64,000 nucleotides of DNA from Dioscorea cayenensis subsp. rotundata (Eukaryota; Streptophyta; Magnoliopsida; Dioscoreales; Dioscoreaceae). Numbering within the stretch: position 1 is the stretch's first letter; each line of letters starts with the position of its first letter. The DNA lies in the NCBI RefSeq assembly GCF_009730915.1, contig NC_052496.1, forward strand, positions 791,875 through 855,874, given 5' to 3'. Positions 12,956 to 26,077 of the stretch are shown one piece after another. The notes under the pieces are model-generated. The model was not told the DNA's origin. It ran no database searches and saw nothing but the letters and a program-made list of their open reading frames with translations. Position numbers and translations under genes: made by a program.

Positions 12956-13870
12956 TTTCTGCTGCATTGCAATTCAGTCTATATATACTAGATATATATA
13001 TACTTAATTAATTATCACCTCTATCTTCACTGTAGGTTGGCTTGTCAATAATCAGAGCTCTTTTATGTGTGGCCAGACCGATAACCTGCAAACTTGGAAG
13101 GTTACAAGGAACCAATATGTATCGAGATATTGAGCATTATCCCGATGCATCTACCATCCCTGGCATTCTAATTCTGAATGTAGGCTCTCCTGTTTATTTT
13201 GCCAGTGCAAACTACCTTAGAGAGAGGTAATTTTTAACATTTACATGCATGCATCTATATATGGTTTTCTTGTTTTCTTAAATTTTAAGTATATATCTCC
13301 TGGTACGTACTTATTGTACCAGGATCACAAGATGGGTGCAAAATGAAGAGAGATCTTTCAGTGAAACCCAAGGCGATATACACTACGTTATACTAGATAT
13401 GGGTGGTAAGTATAAATAATATACGCCACTGATTCAACCTTGAAATGAGATCCTAGCTACTCTTTTATATATCATAATTATGAATTTAAATTAAGGTTGA
13501 TTTCCACCTTTATTTGATTTGATTTGATTTCATTTCATATATACAGGAGCCACCGCCATTGACAAATCAGGCATTGGAATGCTTGAAGAAGTTCATAAAT
13601 ACCTGAAGAAAAGAGGAACCAAGGTAAATGAAACTTAACGTCTTTTTTTTTTTAATTAGTATGAAAATTTTGATGATTTATATTAAAAAAAAAAATGTTT
13701 TGCAGATGGTTCTGTGTAATCCGAGGTTGGAGATCATTAAAAAGTTAATTACGGGGAACATTATTGATTTAATTGGAGCAGATTGGATTTTTCTCACAAT
13801 AAAAGATGCAGTTAAAGCCTGTGAATTTGCTTTGCAGGAGCACAGAAGGCAGCAACAAGATGCAGTATAA
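10781..13870 (+). CDS. Group 3 sulfate transporter family protein (SULTR3;5-like)
   Basis: Membrane anion/proton symporter of the SLC26/SULTR family; group 3 members have been linked to plastid sulfate import, root-to-shoot transport and phosphate distribution. Twelve exons: 10781-11093, 11177-11384, 11490-11661, 11778-11843, 11947-12060, 12153-12269, 12384-12510, 12630-12916, 13036-13226, 13323-13405, 13547-13623, 13706-13870. They sum to 1920 nt, 639 aa, normal for the family. Visible: the FIPDDPF N-terminal motif, LAGITVASLAIPQGISYA, the STITGFMGGTAI signature, NKEMIAFGLMN, SFTSCYLTTAPFSK and a C-terminal STAS domain from about residue 505. Wording is closest to SULTR3;5 as I remember it. 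Introns carry CT and TA microsatellites. The exon 3 donor (GTTGGT) is weak but is the only one that keeps frame. Confidence 0.93.
12580..12626. repeat. CT then TA microsatellite in SULTR intron 7
   Basis: A (TC)n run followed directly by (TA)n, ending just before the exon 8 acceptor. Other TA runs lie in introns at 11397-11417, 12066-12080 and 12923-12951. Confidence 0.9.
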
Positions 13871-15141
13871 TTAATTATACTGATTTTGTGTGAAAAACAT
13901 TAGTGATGATTTTTCTCTTTTAAGTATTCTACCATTTATTTATTGCGCTTTGAGAAATTCAACAAATTGTTGTTGTTATGTAAAAGATTCATTAATTATA
14001 GCCGATAAGAACTTTGAATATTTTTTTTAAAAAGGTGGATAAACCACATGCATTAATGAAAAATCACCAAAGATAGAAAAGCCCGGGTCTCCTCCTAACC
14101 CAAAAAAACATAATCTATTCCTCGCCGCCGCTTTGGTCAACTTATGGGGTTGAACATATGTTTTTAAAATCATTATCTTTAATGGTTTGGTTTCTGTACT
14201 ATATTGCATGTATGGCCGGATGGCCCATATATTTACAATGATTTTTTTTTTAAAAAAAATTTATAAAGGATAAGCTTTGTGTGGTAAATCTATTGTCGTT
14301 GTCAATTACGGTGCATGTTCAAATATCATTTATTATTGTTGGTGTTTTTTTTAATTATTATTTATCTTTTTGAGTTCATCCTTGTATATTTTTTTTTATT
14401 TTTTTATTTTCGGTTGGTTTAGTTATGGCTATTTTGTGTGTCATTTTAATTTGTATAGCTTTAATATAATCATGCCTTTTTTATTATTATTATTTTATTT
14501 TTAATAAAATTTATAGATCTAAATTGATCATCACCCATAATAACTAATAACTCATTATAGTAAGTCTTAAATTTAAGACATTTGAATATTTTATTTCTAT
14601 TTTTTACATAGGGTTAATTACCGTTAGGTCATGAGTTATTTGGTTTATTTTTTATTTTATAATAATATCTTTTGAATTATATTTATTTTAGTCTGTTTTA
14701 TAACTTTTATTCATTTTTAATATATATATATCTCTATACATGGGCTTGGTTCAGTCTCCCAAACACGTGGACGACCAAGTCCAAGTCCATTGGAATTTCA
14801 ATCAAATCGGATCCGGGCGCCTTGTCGGATCGGATTCGGATCCAGATCCGGATTCGAGTTCGGGTTCGAGTTCATCTTCAATCTTATTCTCACCCCATAT
14901 TAGCAACCCACTACGTCCTTCCAACCAATAGAAATCCACGAAACACGACTCATCCAATACCACACTGCCACGCGTCAAGTGTTACGTTTCTCCTCCCGAA
15001 TCCAATTCCTACAAACCGTTTCCCAAGACTAAATTTATTCCGCGTCTTCGAAGCTTTCCCTCAAATCCATTCCCCGCCCTTCTTCTCTCTATCTCGCCGG
15101 TGATCGCCGGAGCTAGTATTTCTCCGGCGGAGTCCATCGGA
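13871..15141. other. Intergenic region between the sulfate and nucleotide-sugar transporter genes
   Basis: AT-rich sequence without a convincing gene. 14030-14210 (with the AGCCCGGG word also seen at 10272 and 40060) resembles a retroposon 3' tail, but too little is left to classify it. 14800-15141 is GC-richer and is the promoter and leader of the next gene. The ORFs at 14672-15103 and 14740-14931 overlap in different frames and look like chance reading of a purine/pyrimidine-biased leader. Confidence 0.4.
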
Positions 15142-17980
15142 ATGGAGTATCGCGGCGGCGTTGGCCGGGTCCTCGTCCTTTCCTTCTGCATAGCCGGCAT
15201 CTGGTCCGCCTACATCACCCAGGGCGTCCTCCAGGAAACAGTGTGAGTTTTCTCTTCTGATTTCTCGATCTCTTCTTTTCTAGCCTCGCTCCCGATTTTC
15301 TCATTGTTTTTGATCTTTTTTTATCCTTTTCTTCAGGTCCACGAAGAGATTCGGGCCGGATGGCAAGCGGTTCGAGCATTTAGCTTTCCTGAATCTCGCG
15401 CAGAACTTGGTTTGTTTCGTCTGGTCGTTGATTAGTAAGTTTGGTGAATAGAAACTGCTTAAATTTGAGAAAAATTTCGGGTTTTTATGTTTTCTGACAA
15501 TGTTCTTTTTTGGTGTGATTTTGATTGGGACCAGTGCTGAAGCTTTGGTCAAGGGGATCGTCATCGGGGGTAGCTCCGTGGTGGAGCTATTGGAGCGCGA
15601 GCATCACCAACACGATTGGTCCCGCGATGGGAATCGAAGCTTTGAAGTATATTAGCTATCCTGCTCAGGCATTGCCCTATCTCTATCTATTCATTCGATC
15701 CGATCAAATGTTCATATCCATTGCTTGAACATTGATGCATGACTGTGAAATGATCAGTTTGCACATCAGTTTTACTGATTCTTTTTTTCGCTTTGCTCAT
15801 TCTGTGCATGCAGGTTCTTGCGAAATCATCAAAAATGATTCCTGGTGAGTCTTCTTCTTCTTTATAATTTAAATTATTGAATAAAAGTGTTGTCCTTTGT
15901 GAATCAGCTTGTTGTTTCCAATTATGTTCTTTGGAAGCCAAAGTTTTCTCTTTTACCTTTCGCTGGTTTTATTTACCATAGTATTGTTTTGTGGAGTTCA
16001 ATCAGAGTTTTTGTGACAAACTTGAGATATTTATCATAGCAGGTGTTGCATCTAGTTTTAGTATGAACACAATCTGTTTTAAACTCCATTTATTAGACCC
16101 TGATTCTATTCAAAATGCATCCGCTCCTCTGTTTGATCTTTTGAATGCTTATTCGATTGCTCATACAATTGTCTGTTTGTGATCAATTTATGATTTTGCA
16201 TTCCTTTAATATATGTCTTATTTTAAGAAAAAAATGTTTTTTTTAGCTTTTTTTGGCAAGCTGCTGTAAGATGTGGAAGAGTTCTTTAGTACTTATTTAC
16301 CATGTTTGTTTTCATTGCCTACTGCGTTTGGGCCTTTCCCATTTTCCATATCTCGTTGTTGCTTCCAAGCAGTTTAGGCCTCCCTATTAATGTTTCATCA
16401 TCATGAGGGGTGACTGTCATGTTAATCCGTTACTTAGTCTATTTAATCACATAACGCAACAGAAGTAGCTTTACACTTCTTTTGTAGTACCACCATCACA
16501 TTTTATGCAGGACATATTTTTTGTATAATTTTTTTTTGCTTTTCTTAAACTTGTCTTCTCTCCCCTCTAAATGTTTTTATCCCTAACGCATGGCAATTGA
16601 ATCTCAGCTTGATACTTCCTCATGTAAATGGTGATTAAGAAAATTTTTAGCTTTTGCTGATATATATCAATTAGCTTGTGAAATATGTAGTCTTGTCAAT
16701 GTGGGGTCAGGATGGCCTTCATTGTTTAATATACAAACTGTGCTTTTCCTTCTGGAGTTCATTACCACCATTTACATAATGTCAAGCTGCCAACAATATC
16801 TGCCCTTTGTAATATTTTCCCAGTCAGTTGCTCTGAATTTGGTATTAATTCTCCATCAGTGGCTAGGATGTTGGCACTATCTCAGAATAAATGCTCGACT
16901 TAAGTGATTTACTTTCAGCTAACATGCATTGCCTATTTCATAAAAATATGAAGTTTAGATTTTTATTCATGCTGTATATGAATAGAATCACTTGTGCTTC
17001 ATTGTTTAGGGAAGTGATTAGATTGATAGTCACCCTGACAAATTCATGAATACTTGATCTTTTTGCAGTTATGCTGATGGGTGCACTTGTTTATGGTATT
17101 AAATACACCTTTTCTGAGTATTTATGCACTTTCCTGGTTGCGGGAGGAGTCTCAGTCTTTGCACTGTCAAAGGTAAATAGCTCTCATCAATTTTGGATAT
17201 TTAAAGAGGGTCTGCAGTGACACTTTCATTGCTGATAGAAACTGTACTTTGCTATTAGATACCCTTAGTTGCAATCTAGTTTTTAAATGCTAGATTGATT
17301 GCTTTAGTAATAAGCTCTTACTGAAATGTTTAACCTAATTTTGTAGACAAGCTCAAAAACCATTAGCAAGCTTGCTCATCCAAATGCTCCCCTTGGTTAC
17401 GGGCTGTGCTTCCTGAACTTGGCGTTTGATGGTTTCACAAATGCAACTCAGGATTCTATATCAGCACGGTAATGTCAAGTTTTAAACCACCCGAATAATG
17501 TCAAACCGAACAGAAATAACAAAATCTGAAAAAAAAAAAAAACTCTCTTGAATTCTTCTACACAGGTATCCAAAGACAAGTGCCTGGGACATAATGCTGG
17601 GAATGAACCTATGGGGAACCATCTACAACGTTCTCTTCATGTTTGGTTGGCCTAATGCAAGTGGTTATGAGGCTGTGAGTTTCTGCAAAGAACATCCAGA
17701 AGCAGCATGGGACATCCTCATGTTCTGCCTGTGTGGTGCAGTTGGACAGAATTTCATATTTTTGACCATCAGCAGATTTGGTTCCCTTGCAAACACTACC
17801 ATCACTACCACCAGAAAGTTCGTCAGCATTGTGGTGTCCAGCCTTCTAAGTGGTAATCCCCTCTCCTTTGTTCAGTGGGGTAGTGTGTTCATGGTTTTCT
17901 CTGGTCTTTCATATCAAATTCTTCTCAAGTGGAGGAAACTCAAGTCTTCTGAGCAGAAGAAGAAGAAAAAGGGTGTATGA
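15142..17980 (+). CDS. UDP-galactose/UDP-glucose transporter (UTR1/UTR3 type, SLC35B1 family)
   Basis: ER/Golgi nucleotide-sugar transporter that brings UDP-glucose or UDP-galactose into the lumen for glycoprotein folding control. Exons: 15142-15242, 15337-15434, 15535-15668, 15814-15844, 17069-17172, 17347-17468, 17566-17980; 1005 nt, 334 aa, the usual length. Family blocks visible: FGPDGKRFEHLAFLNLAQN, TNTIGPAMGIEALKYISYPAQ, VLAKSSKMIPVMLMG, NAPLGYGLCFLNLAFDGFTN, SRFGSLANTTITTTRKF. Exon 4 is only 31 nt. The intron after exon 3 has a GC donor (CAG|GCATTG). The C-terminus KKKKKGV ends in KKGV, a KKXX dilysine ER-retrieval signal, which favours an ER location. About ten membrane spans are expected. 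Confidence 0.95.
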
Positions 17981-18983
17981 AATGAAAGGCAGCTTAATTT
18001 GTTCTATCTTTTTTGTTGAAGCTCTTTATTGCAATGTAATTCTAATTATTCCCCCCCTCCATTTGTTTAAGAAACAAAGGAGAGTGGTCAGCTATTCCGG
18101 CTTTCATATGTAGGTAAATTTACTACAATACTGATTAGTGTAATTGAAATATACTGTCTTACAACTCACAAGCATTTGTTCATAGCTTTGAGCTATGAGC
18201 TTGTGATGAGAGAAGAGATTGTACCAGGGTAAACTCTTTTGGGATAAAATTAATCACATGCTCTGTGTTGTGGTGTTTTTTATTTTATTTTATTTTATTT
18301 TTATATGCTAATCATCGTGCTTTACGTTTAAAATTTTTGTCAACAAGTACAATAATTTACTCCATAATGTTGTCATTATTATTTCATAATAATATTAATC
18401 ATTATTCTGTCGGGCTAATAAATAAATTTTAAAATTTCAAAATTTAATTAAATAAAACTATATAATACTTATCCAGTTATCCTTGTCAAAAGATAATAAT
18501 TCAAAAAAAAAAATCTAATCGTCATTAATTCAAAATCCAGTCAAATCCTTGTAATTTTCACTCCAAAAAAGTAAATTCAATCAATCATTTAAAGTATGAT
18601 TTATACGCGAGAATCGAGTTAGAATAGGAATAAAATTTTAATATTTTTAAAACAAATATAAATAAATAAATAAATAATAAAAGGCAGAGAAGGGTCTGGT
18701 GTTTTGATAATAAGGATTACGAAGGGGGGGGAGTGCAAAGTTGCAAACTGAGTAATAATAAAAAAACGTACGAGTGCAGGGATTCCGCTCGCCATCTCAT
18801 TATCAGCGCGCCCCGATTTTTCTCTCGCTACCAAAATATCTCTCAATCTCCGACACTGGCGATCCATAGATCGCTTCTACATCTCTGTTGGTAACCCTAG
18901 ATCTTGAATTATCCTTCGATTTTGTCTGGTATTCGGGATTAGGGTTTGAGTTTTTGGTGGAATTGGGGTGTTTGGGCTTGGGT
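17981..18983. other. 3' UTR, AT-rich spacer and MLN51 leader
   Basis: The 3' UTR of the nucleotide-sugar transporter probably ends before about 18250. 18280-18680 is AT-rich filler. From 18750 on, GC-richer DNA forms the promoter and 5' leader of MLN51. An in-frame ATG at 18888 precedes the conserved start. Confidence 0.5.
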
Positions 18984-20343
18984 ATGGCGGTAGAGGGAGA
19001 GGAATCGGATTATGAGAGTGATCCGGAAGAGACGTTGCGTCCAGTGGCGATGCGGCGGCGGGAGGCGAGCGATGATGAGGAGGGTGAAGGATCGGATGCG
19101 GGGGAGCGGGTGACTAGGAGGGTGGTTGGATCTGATGGTGAGTCGGATGGAGAGGGTGGGGCTCCGGTCTACGAGGATGATGATGAGGGTGAGTTTGGGT
19201 CTGAGGAGGAGGAGGAGGAGGAGGAGGAGCTAGAAGGTGCAGGAGAGGAAGAACTTGGAGAGGAAGCCGGGGTTGAAGATGGCGCCAATGGTGTTGTTGG
19301 GGAAGGAAGGAGCAGTGCTGAGACGGCGCAGGAGACTGGAGGGGAATCATTAGAGTATCGGAGAAACGATCAGGTGGAAGGGGAAGAAGGAGGAGAAGGG
19401 GAGGAAGGGGAGGCAGAAGGGGGCGAAGACGAGAAGAAGGCTAGCGAGCCGTTTGCCGTCCCAAAGGCTGGGGCTTTCTATATGCACGATGACCGGTTTC
19501 AGGAGAATGGCCGCGGGCGCCACAGGTGATTTTCATGTTCTTTATTCTTTCCATGGTGTTGGAGTCGCTCATTGCTGTATTTTTGGGCCCTAGAATGAGT
19601 TCTCAATTGTTCTCCTTTATGTGGTTTTATTTTTTGTGGAAATTGAGCACTTTTGCATCTTCTTAGATGATTAGATGAATGGTCTTGAGGTTTCGTACAA
19701 GCTTGTCTAGTCTCGGTTATAAATTTATTCACTTTATGATATGTTATTGGATTCTTAATTACTCTCTGTGATATACCTAGGGGTTTCCAATGTGGTTGTT
19801 GTGGAATTCGAGCAGTTATGCATATGATAAAGTGCTTAGGTGAATCTCTTTGAGGTTATCAACTAGTCTGTCTAGTCTCAATTGTTATAAATTTATCCAC
19901 TTTATGATATTGAGTTTTCAACAGGGCTCTGGTCAGAACCATCAGCTGGAATAACATTCCTTACAATTATGATATAGCTGTAGTTAGTTGTATGGGCTTG
20001 AAGGTCATCAAGTTATGTGACACTAGCACTTGCCCTTGCGTTTGTTGTTTACCTTGTAGGTCAGGCAGTGGGTGTTTTAACCATTAGAAGTAGAGTTATG
20101 GATGCTAAGTCGCTTTAGTTCCTCTTTACCCTGTGATGCGGTGAAATAGAACTGGTGTTGATGTGGTTTTCAGTTGCATTATTCTTTGAGGAATGGTTTG
20201 TCATTGGACTGAGTTGGCTTCCTAGTCTGAAGCGGGTAGCCCTGTCTGTTATTGATTTGAATTGGTCATTTGATTGATGTCTCAATTGCCTAATCTAGGA
20301 TATCACTTGATCAAATGGGGAACTAAGCTGTGTATAGTGCAGG

Positions 20344-20389
<46 letters not shown>

Positions 20390-23300
20390 TCTCTCCTCTT
20401 CTCTTCTCTTGTTTGTTTTCTTCTCAAGTGATCACATATTGGCTAGCGTAGGTTGATGATGTTGTATATTGTTCTTCTTCAGTTTCATTCAATGCTGTTG
20501 GTGGTTTGTTATTATCCTGTAGAGTGCTATAGGTATGGTTTATCTAGGAAGCAGCAGCTTCCACATTTTTTGTGATGGTAGTTGTGTAGTCTTCCATCTC
20601 CCTTAGATCGGTAATGTGCAATAAACATCCTCATGTTTAATCTTATAATTTTTTTCTGAATCATGTAGTTCATATGCTTGTTATTTTATCTTTTCTTGCA
20701 TTAATATTCATTATTAATTTGAACTGTTGCTAACTTGAGTTATGGTTTGTCTATGATTTTTATTTACTTATTTGAGAACTAATTTTCTACACTTATAACA
20801 CTCTTCATTCAGGAGACTATATGCTGGGCGGAAGCTGTGGGAATCGAAAGATGAGCGGGCCTGGGTGCATGATAGATTTGAAGAGATGAATTTGCAAGAT
20901 GATGAGGTGAGTTCTGGTGAACTTTTATCCTTTTATAGTCCTTACTGCTTACCCATTAGTCCATACCTCTGTTTTGCTGTTATGTGGTGTATTTGGTTGT
21001 TCTTTATCAAACCCATAGTTTTAAAATGTGCATTCTTACTTGAATGTTAGGAAAAGAGAATGCCTAGAGGGCGTTTTAGAGGTCGTGGCAGCAGAAGAAC
21101 AAGAGGTGCTGGTCGTGGTTATGTTCGGGAAAAAAAGCCTCAGGCTTTCAATGATGAAAACAACCAAAATCGAGCATTCAGAACTGTAAGGGGAAGAGGG
21201 CCAAGACGATATGATACACTCTTGAAGAGTGACAGTACGAATCACAGAATTCAATACAAGCAGTGAGTTATCCATTTCTTGCTCACAATGCATAATTTCG
21301 AGTAACTATTTTTCTTCCCAAGAATGTTAATACTTTGGTTAAGAGGGGACTTGGATGTCCTTTATGTTGGACTTGGACTGTGGGACTTTTTTTGCTGTAT
21401 GTTTTTTTTTCTTATACCCTCACTCCACAAAATATTGATTTTATTATTATTTGCCTTTTGCAGAGCTGCAAAGCCTCAAGAGCAGACAGTGAAGACTGGC
21501 GCAGGGAGACAAATGTTACATTCATCAAACGCACAATCTGAACCAGTCATTCCCAACAAGCAAGTGTTTGCCTCCAGCTTAAGTTCTGCCTCACCACCAT
21601 TTTATCCCTCGGGCTCTTCCAGTCAAGACATCCCTATTGCTCATAAAAGGGACGGACAACTCGGAACTAGCAGCAAAACTCTTTCATCTCCTATGCATCT
21701 GCATGAGAACTTTTCAGCCCCACAACCTGGTTCAATACCAAGAGGAAAAGCGACCATGGAGTCTCTTAACCATGATAGGTTGTATATGGATGACTCTAAC
21801 CGCCTTGTTGGTAAACCATTGGCCAATTCTCATTTATCAGGGTCTTCACTACCACTGATCAGTGCTGCTCAATCTTCACATTCTGTTGTTCAAGGGAGGG
21901 GTCTAACCATTAGTGCACCACTTAATAAACATCCAATGTCATCGATTAACCAAGCTGCTAGGGTTGCTACACAGACACAATCCTCTAATTTTTTGCAGCG
22001 TCCTGGTTCTATGCCAGATCAGCCTGCATTAAGAGTTTCAACTCAGCAGCTGGGGTCACGACCCAGCAGTGGATCTCAAACTTCATCTGTCAGTCAAACA
22101 TTGCCAGGTTTATCTGAAGTTGGAGAGACCGAGTCTCCTCTTGGAGCAAGTAAATCCAAAACTGCACTGGTTGCTAAGGGAAAAACCGGAAACCAAGGAG
22201 CGTTACTGTATAATGGAAATCAGGTTATAGGAGGAAGTGGAGCTATGGGTCTTGTCCATGGTGATCAAGGCTTCCCTGGCACTCCAGCACTATTGCCAGG
22301 TCTGGTGTTGTTTATTTCTTCTTCTTCTTCTCTTTTTGGAACCTACTTTCTTTTTATTCATGTCTTGAATTATGAGAGTTGGTGAATGTGGAAACTAATT
22401 TTCAAACCGGATTTCCTCTTCAAGTTTGAAATCTTCCACTTGAAGTTCTAGACTTAAGTGTTGCCAATAGCTGGTTCCTTTATGTATTATTTCAATTTTA
22501 AAACATGAGTGTTTATGTGCTAATAACATTTTTTTTCTTAAATTTTGGTTGCTTTTGCAGTTATGCAATTTGGTAGCCAGCACCATGGTGGCATTCCTGC
22601 TGTTGGTATGGCACTTCCAGGATATGTGGCCCAACCTCAGCTTGGGTTTGGGAATTCAGAGATGACTTGGTAAGCTAGTTTCCTTCTTCATTATGTTTAG
22701 TTGATTATTGATCTCTCATAGTTGTTGGTGGTTGAGCACACAACTTGTAGAAGAGAAACACATACATTTAGTGCAATGACAATAAACATAGTTTGTCCAT
22801 AAAATCAATCATGAAGAGACTTTTTCCCTATGGAGTTCTAGGATTTCAGCTGTGTTTTCTCTGCAACTGGCTATTATCTTTAATTAGCTAATTGCTGTAT
22901 TAATGTGGAAAGTGATTACTTTTGTTTTTAACCCAAACTTGAATTAAATTATTTGTTTATAATAATGTTTTCCACTTTGTGCATTGAAATGTGTAAGAGT
23001 GAAAGTATCTTCATATCTTCATAAAACAATGGGAGGAAACAGTTTTCAATCACTAACAGATCCTTTTAATTTTTTCCCCCTTTTGCTCATTTTTTTTCTT
23101 TAGCATTGTTGGACATGTTTTGATGGTTGACTGTTTTCCCTTGTTAATTCTAGGGTCCCACTACTTGCTGGTGCTTCTGGGGCTTTAGGAGCATCCTATG
23201 GTTCACCTTACATTGCTCTGGATAGTACTTACTTTACCCGCTCTTCTGGACAGTCTTCTTCTGTTGCTTCTCGGTAAGTTGGACTCTGCTGCTATTATTA

Positions 23301-23543
23301 ATGCAGCTTATTGTCTTTTTAACTTTATCAGATTTTTAGCTCATAGATTTGTTTTGCGATGTAATGTTTGTTGCTTCATCAACTATCAAATAAATGTTAA
23401 TTTGAAGTTGATTTTTACATCTTTCTTGGTCTTTGATGGAGTAAGTTATTGAATTAGTTCTGTGTGTGTGTGTGTGTGTGTGTGTGTTTGTTTCTATGCT
23501 TATTCTTAAAATGATTTTGTGTCTTCTTTTGAAATTAAGGGTC

Positions 23544-23576
<33 letters not shown>

Positions 23577-24035
23577 GTCTCTCTCTCACTCACTCTCACT
23601 TGGCCAATTTTTGTCTGAGCAGGGAGTCTAGTGTGAACAAACCTGCTGACACATGGAAGCAACCTGAAGGATCTGGTATTGTTAATGCCTTCCTGTTCTT
23701 TTAAGATGTGAACAAACTTTTGCTTTTTCCTTGTTTCTTGAATTTATTTGGCATGGTATATATATGTATATATTATGTGCATATATGTATGTATATTTGC
23801 ATGTATATATTAATATATTTGATCATTTATTGTACAGAAACTGTAAGTGATGAATATGGGCAGCGCCAAAAGAATAAGCCTCGCAGGTATGTGAACTTTT
23901 AACATCAGCACTAGTTTGTTTGCATGATTTTTGATTTCACGCATGTTGCAATTGATTAATTTTTCTATGTACTGATTCACATTTGTTGCCTTTTTGCATT
24001 GTGATAGATACTCAGAGATGAGCTTTGGCCAATGA
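18984..24035 (+). CDS. MLN51: MLN51/CASC3/Barentsz-like exon-junction-complex protein
   Basis: Core factor of the exon junction complex: its Btz (SELOR) segment wraps eIF4A3 on spliced mRNA and links splicing to export, translation and decay. Exons: 18984-19525, 20813-20906, 21051-21262, 21464-22299, 22561-22669, 23154-23273, 23623-23675, 23838-23886, 24008-24035; 2043 nt, 680 aa. Residues 1-160 are highly acidic (Glu-rich, coded by GAG repeats). The Btz core lies at about 165-225 (AFYMHDDRFQ, RLYAGRKLWESKDERAWVHD, RFEEM), followed by an RG-rich stretch (RGRFRGRGSRRTRGAGRG) and a long Ser/Gln-rich low-complexity tail, as in plant MLN51. The start at 18984 gives the family N-terminus (a short lead, then SDYESDPEE), so the ATG at 18888 was not used. 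Confidence 0.94.
20344..20400 (+). repeat. CT microsatellite in MLN51 intron 1
   Basis: About 20 CT units in a row, then a decayed CT-rich tail. Two more microsatellites lie in the intron before exon 7: (TG)n at 23461-23487 and CT/GTCT repeats at 23540-23590. Confidence 0.95.
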
Positions 24036-26077
24036 AATACATGAAGATGGAGTTTATGAACTAGTGCTTAAGGTCAGTGGGTTGAAGATTATCTACTCTA
24101 GTGACAGAGCTGTCATATGCTAGAACTTACAAGGGCACTTATTCTTTATTCAGGCCCATGACCTAGCCCTTTGTGATAATTCAGCTTCCAATCTGGAACA
24201 CTCTGGGTTGTTTTCGCTCCAAGATATTCTAGGTATATGCAAATTATGTCTTTTTTTCCCAAGAAGCATTTCTTCTTTCCTTTTTTATTGCCGAGTTTCA
24301 TCTTATTGTCTTCATTATGTTTACTGTTTTGAAAGTTAAAGTTAAAACAGAAAGCACTGCCTGTGTTATTATGGAAATGACATGAGAACTGGTTTTTTGG
24401 TTTAGTTCCTTGATGTTCCATCTTTTTGTTCGTTTAATCTTCTGGTCTCTGTGCTCATCGCATGGCTATTATGGAACAACACCTAGTGATTAACATTCAT
24501 CTTTTATTATGATTTCAACTTGTACCAGTTATGTGTAACGCCTTCTCTTGCTGTGATCGATGCGGGATCCATAACCATCTTGACAGCTGGGGTTGGTGGC
24601 ATTCTGTTGTTTGATTTTCGGTGGGTGTTCAACTCATCATTTTGTTTCAATATACAATTTTAATGATACAATTCAAACAGATGCATATGATTTGCCATTG
24701 TTCATCTTGCAGTTTTCATCTAGTTGTGGTGGAAGCTTGTGACGGATAGAACCTGGATAGGAGAACTAAGAAGTGTTTTTCCAAAGAAAACACATGCCAG
24801 TGCATGTGTTTTTTTTTTTCCTCTCATTTTCCCCAATTGTGGATGTGTTTGTTTGTTTGCAGTAAGACTGCTTTGTGGTTCAGAAATCATATATAATGTT
24901 GTCTAGTATTTTGGCTTTTATGAGTAAAGACTATAATGCAGTGAGTGGTGCTCTCTCAGTTTGTTATTTGCGCCCCGGTTTTTCTCCTAATGTTCAAGTG
25001 CTAATTGCGGCCCAGTTCAGTTGTTCAATAAATCAAGTGCAGTGGATATGATCATATAAGCAGCATTAATGTTCAAGGAGCTCCTATTTAAAACCCATAC
25101 AAAATTGAACATTTATTCCCCATAATATTATATTATTATTAGTTAATTATTATTATTATTTTTTTGTCTAACAAAAAATGAATATACATGACGTGCGAAT
25201 AAATAAAAAAAACTTTCACTATTCCTAAATTTCATGTTTGGTTTCGAATTAGAAGTGTTTTCGATTCCTTTTTCTCCCAACCAAAAAATAAAAAATAAAA
25301 AATATTGCGAGATGGAATTTGAATTTATAACTTGAAGGGTATGAATCTTGTAATCTATCGACTATTGAACTACTTTACTCTATGCTAAAGGTAACCTTGC
25401 AAACTACCGAACTGGTCTATTTCACACCGAAGAATTGAGATAAGGTGGTGGAGGGTTTGAATTATCTTTCAACATAATGGTATTGTGTTGAAATATATAT
25501 ATATTTTTTAAACTAAGTTAAGTGTGTCGAAGCAAGTGAGGTAGGGCAAGTATACACAATGGAGTTGAGATCATTCATATATATAATTATTACTTGCACT
25601 TTAAAAAATATGTCATCATTAATTATTTGAACTATAGAGTTTTAATAGATATTCGGTTATCAATAAACTACTGGATTGTTGGTATTGCGTTGATAATTTT
25701 TAAAAATTATTGATCTGTCAACATTTACTTAACAATCAGAAAAGATCAAAGTGGCACAAAAAGAAAAAGAAAAAAATATATATATATATATAGAAAATGT
25801 AATTTTTTTTAAAAAAATCGAGAAATAATGTAGATTAATAAACAATATTATCCACTTTATCAAAAAATAAAATAAAATAAAAAAATAAAATAAAAAATAA
25901 ACAATAAACAAAAGCTAGCAAAGAATGCTTATTGGATATAGTATAGATATGGGAAACAATGAAATCTATGGCTCCTAACATCCCTCGCCTCGTTCCATCA
26001 TCATCATCGATTCATCATCATCTTCTTCTTCTTCTTCTTCTCTCTTTCTCTCTGTCTCTCGGTCTCTCTTTGTGGAA
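24036..26077. other. MLN51 3' UTR and AT-rich intergenic region
   Basis: The MLN51 3' UTR probably extends several hundred bases, possibly with a further non-coding exon. From about 25080 to 25950 the DNA is AT-rich filler with A/T runs and a TA microsatellite near 25775. Near 25990-26060 a TCATCATC/CTTCTT pyrimidine-rich tract forms the HCF101 leader. No gene is seen. Confidence 0.5.

Noticed and set aside
18888-18983. Upstream in-frame ATG of MLN51
   Set aside because: It would add a hydrophobic lead absent from the family; 18984 gives the expected acidic start.
19114-19350. His/Pro-rich antisense ORF
   Set aside because: Antisense reading of the GAG-rich MLN51 exon 1; composition artefact.
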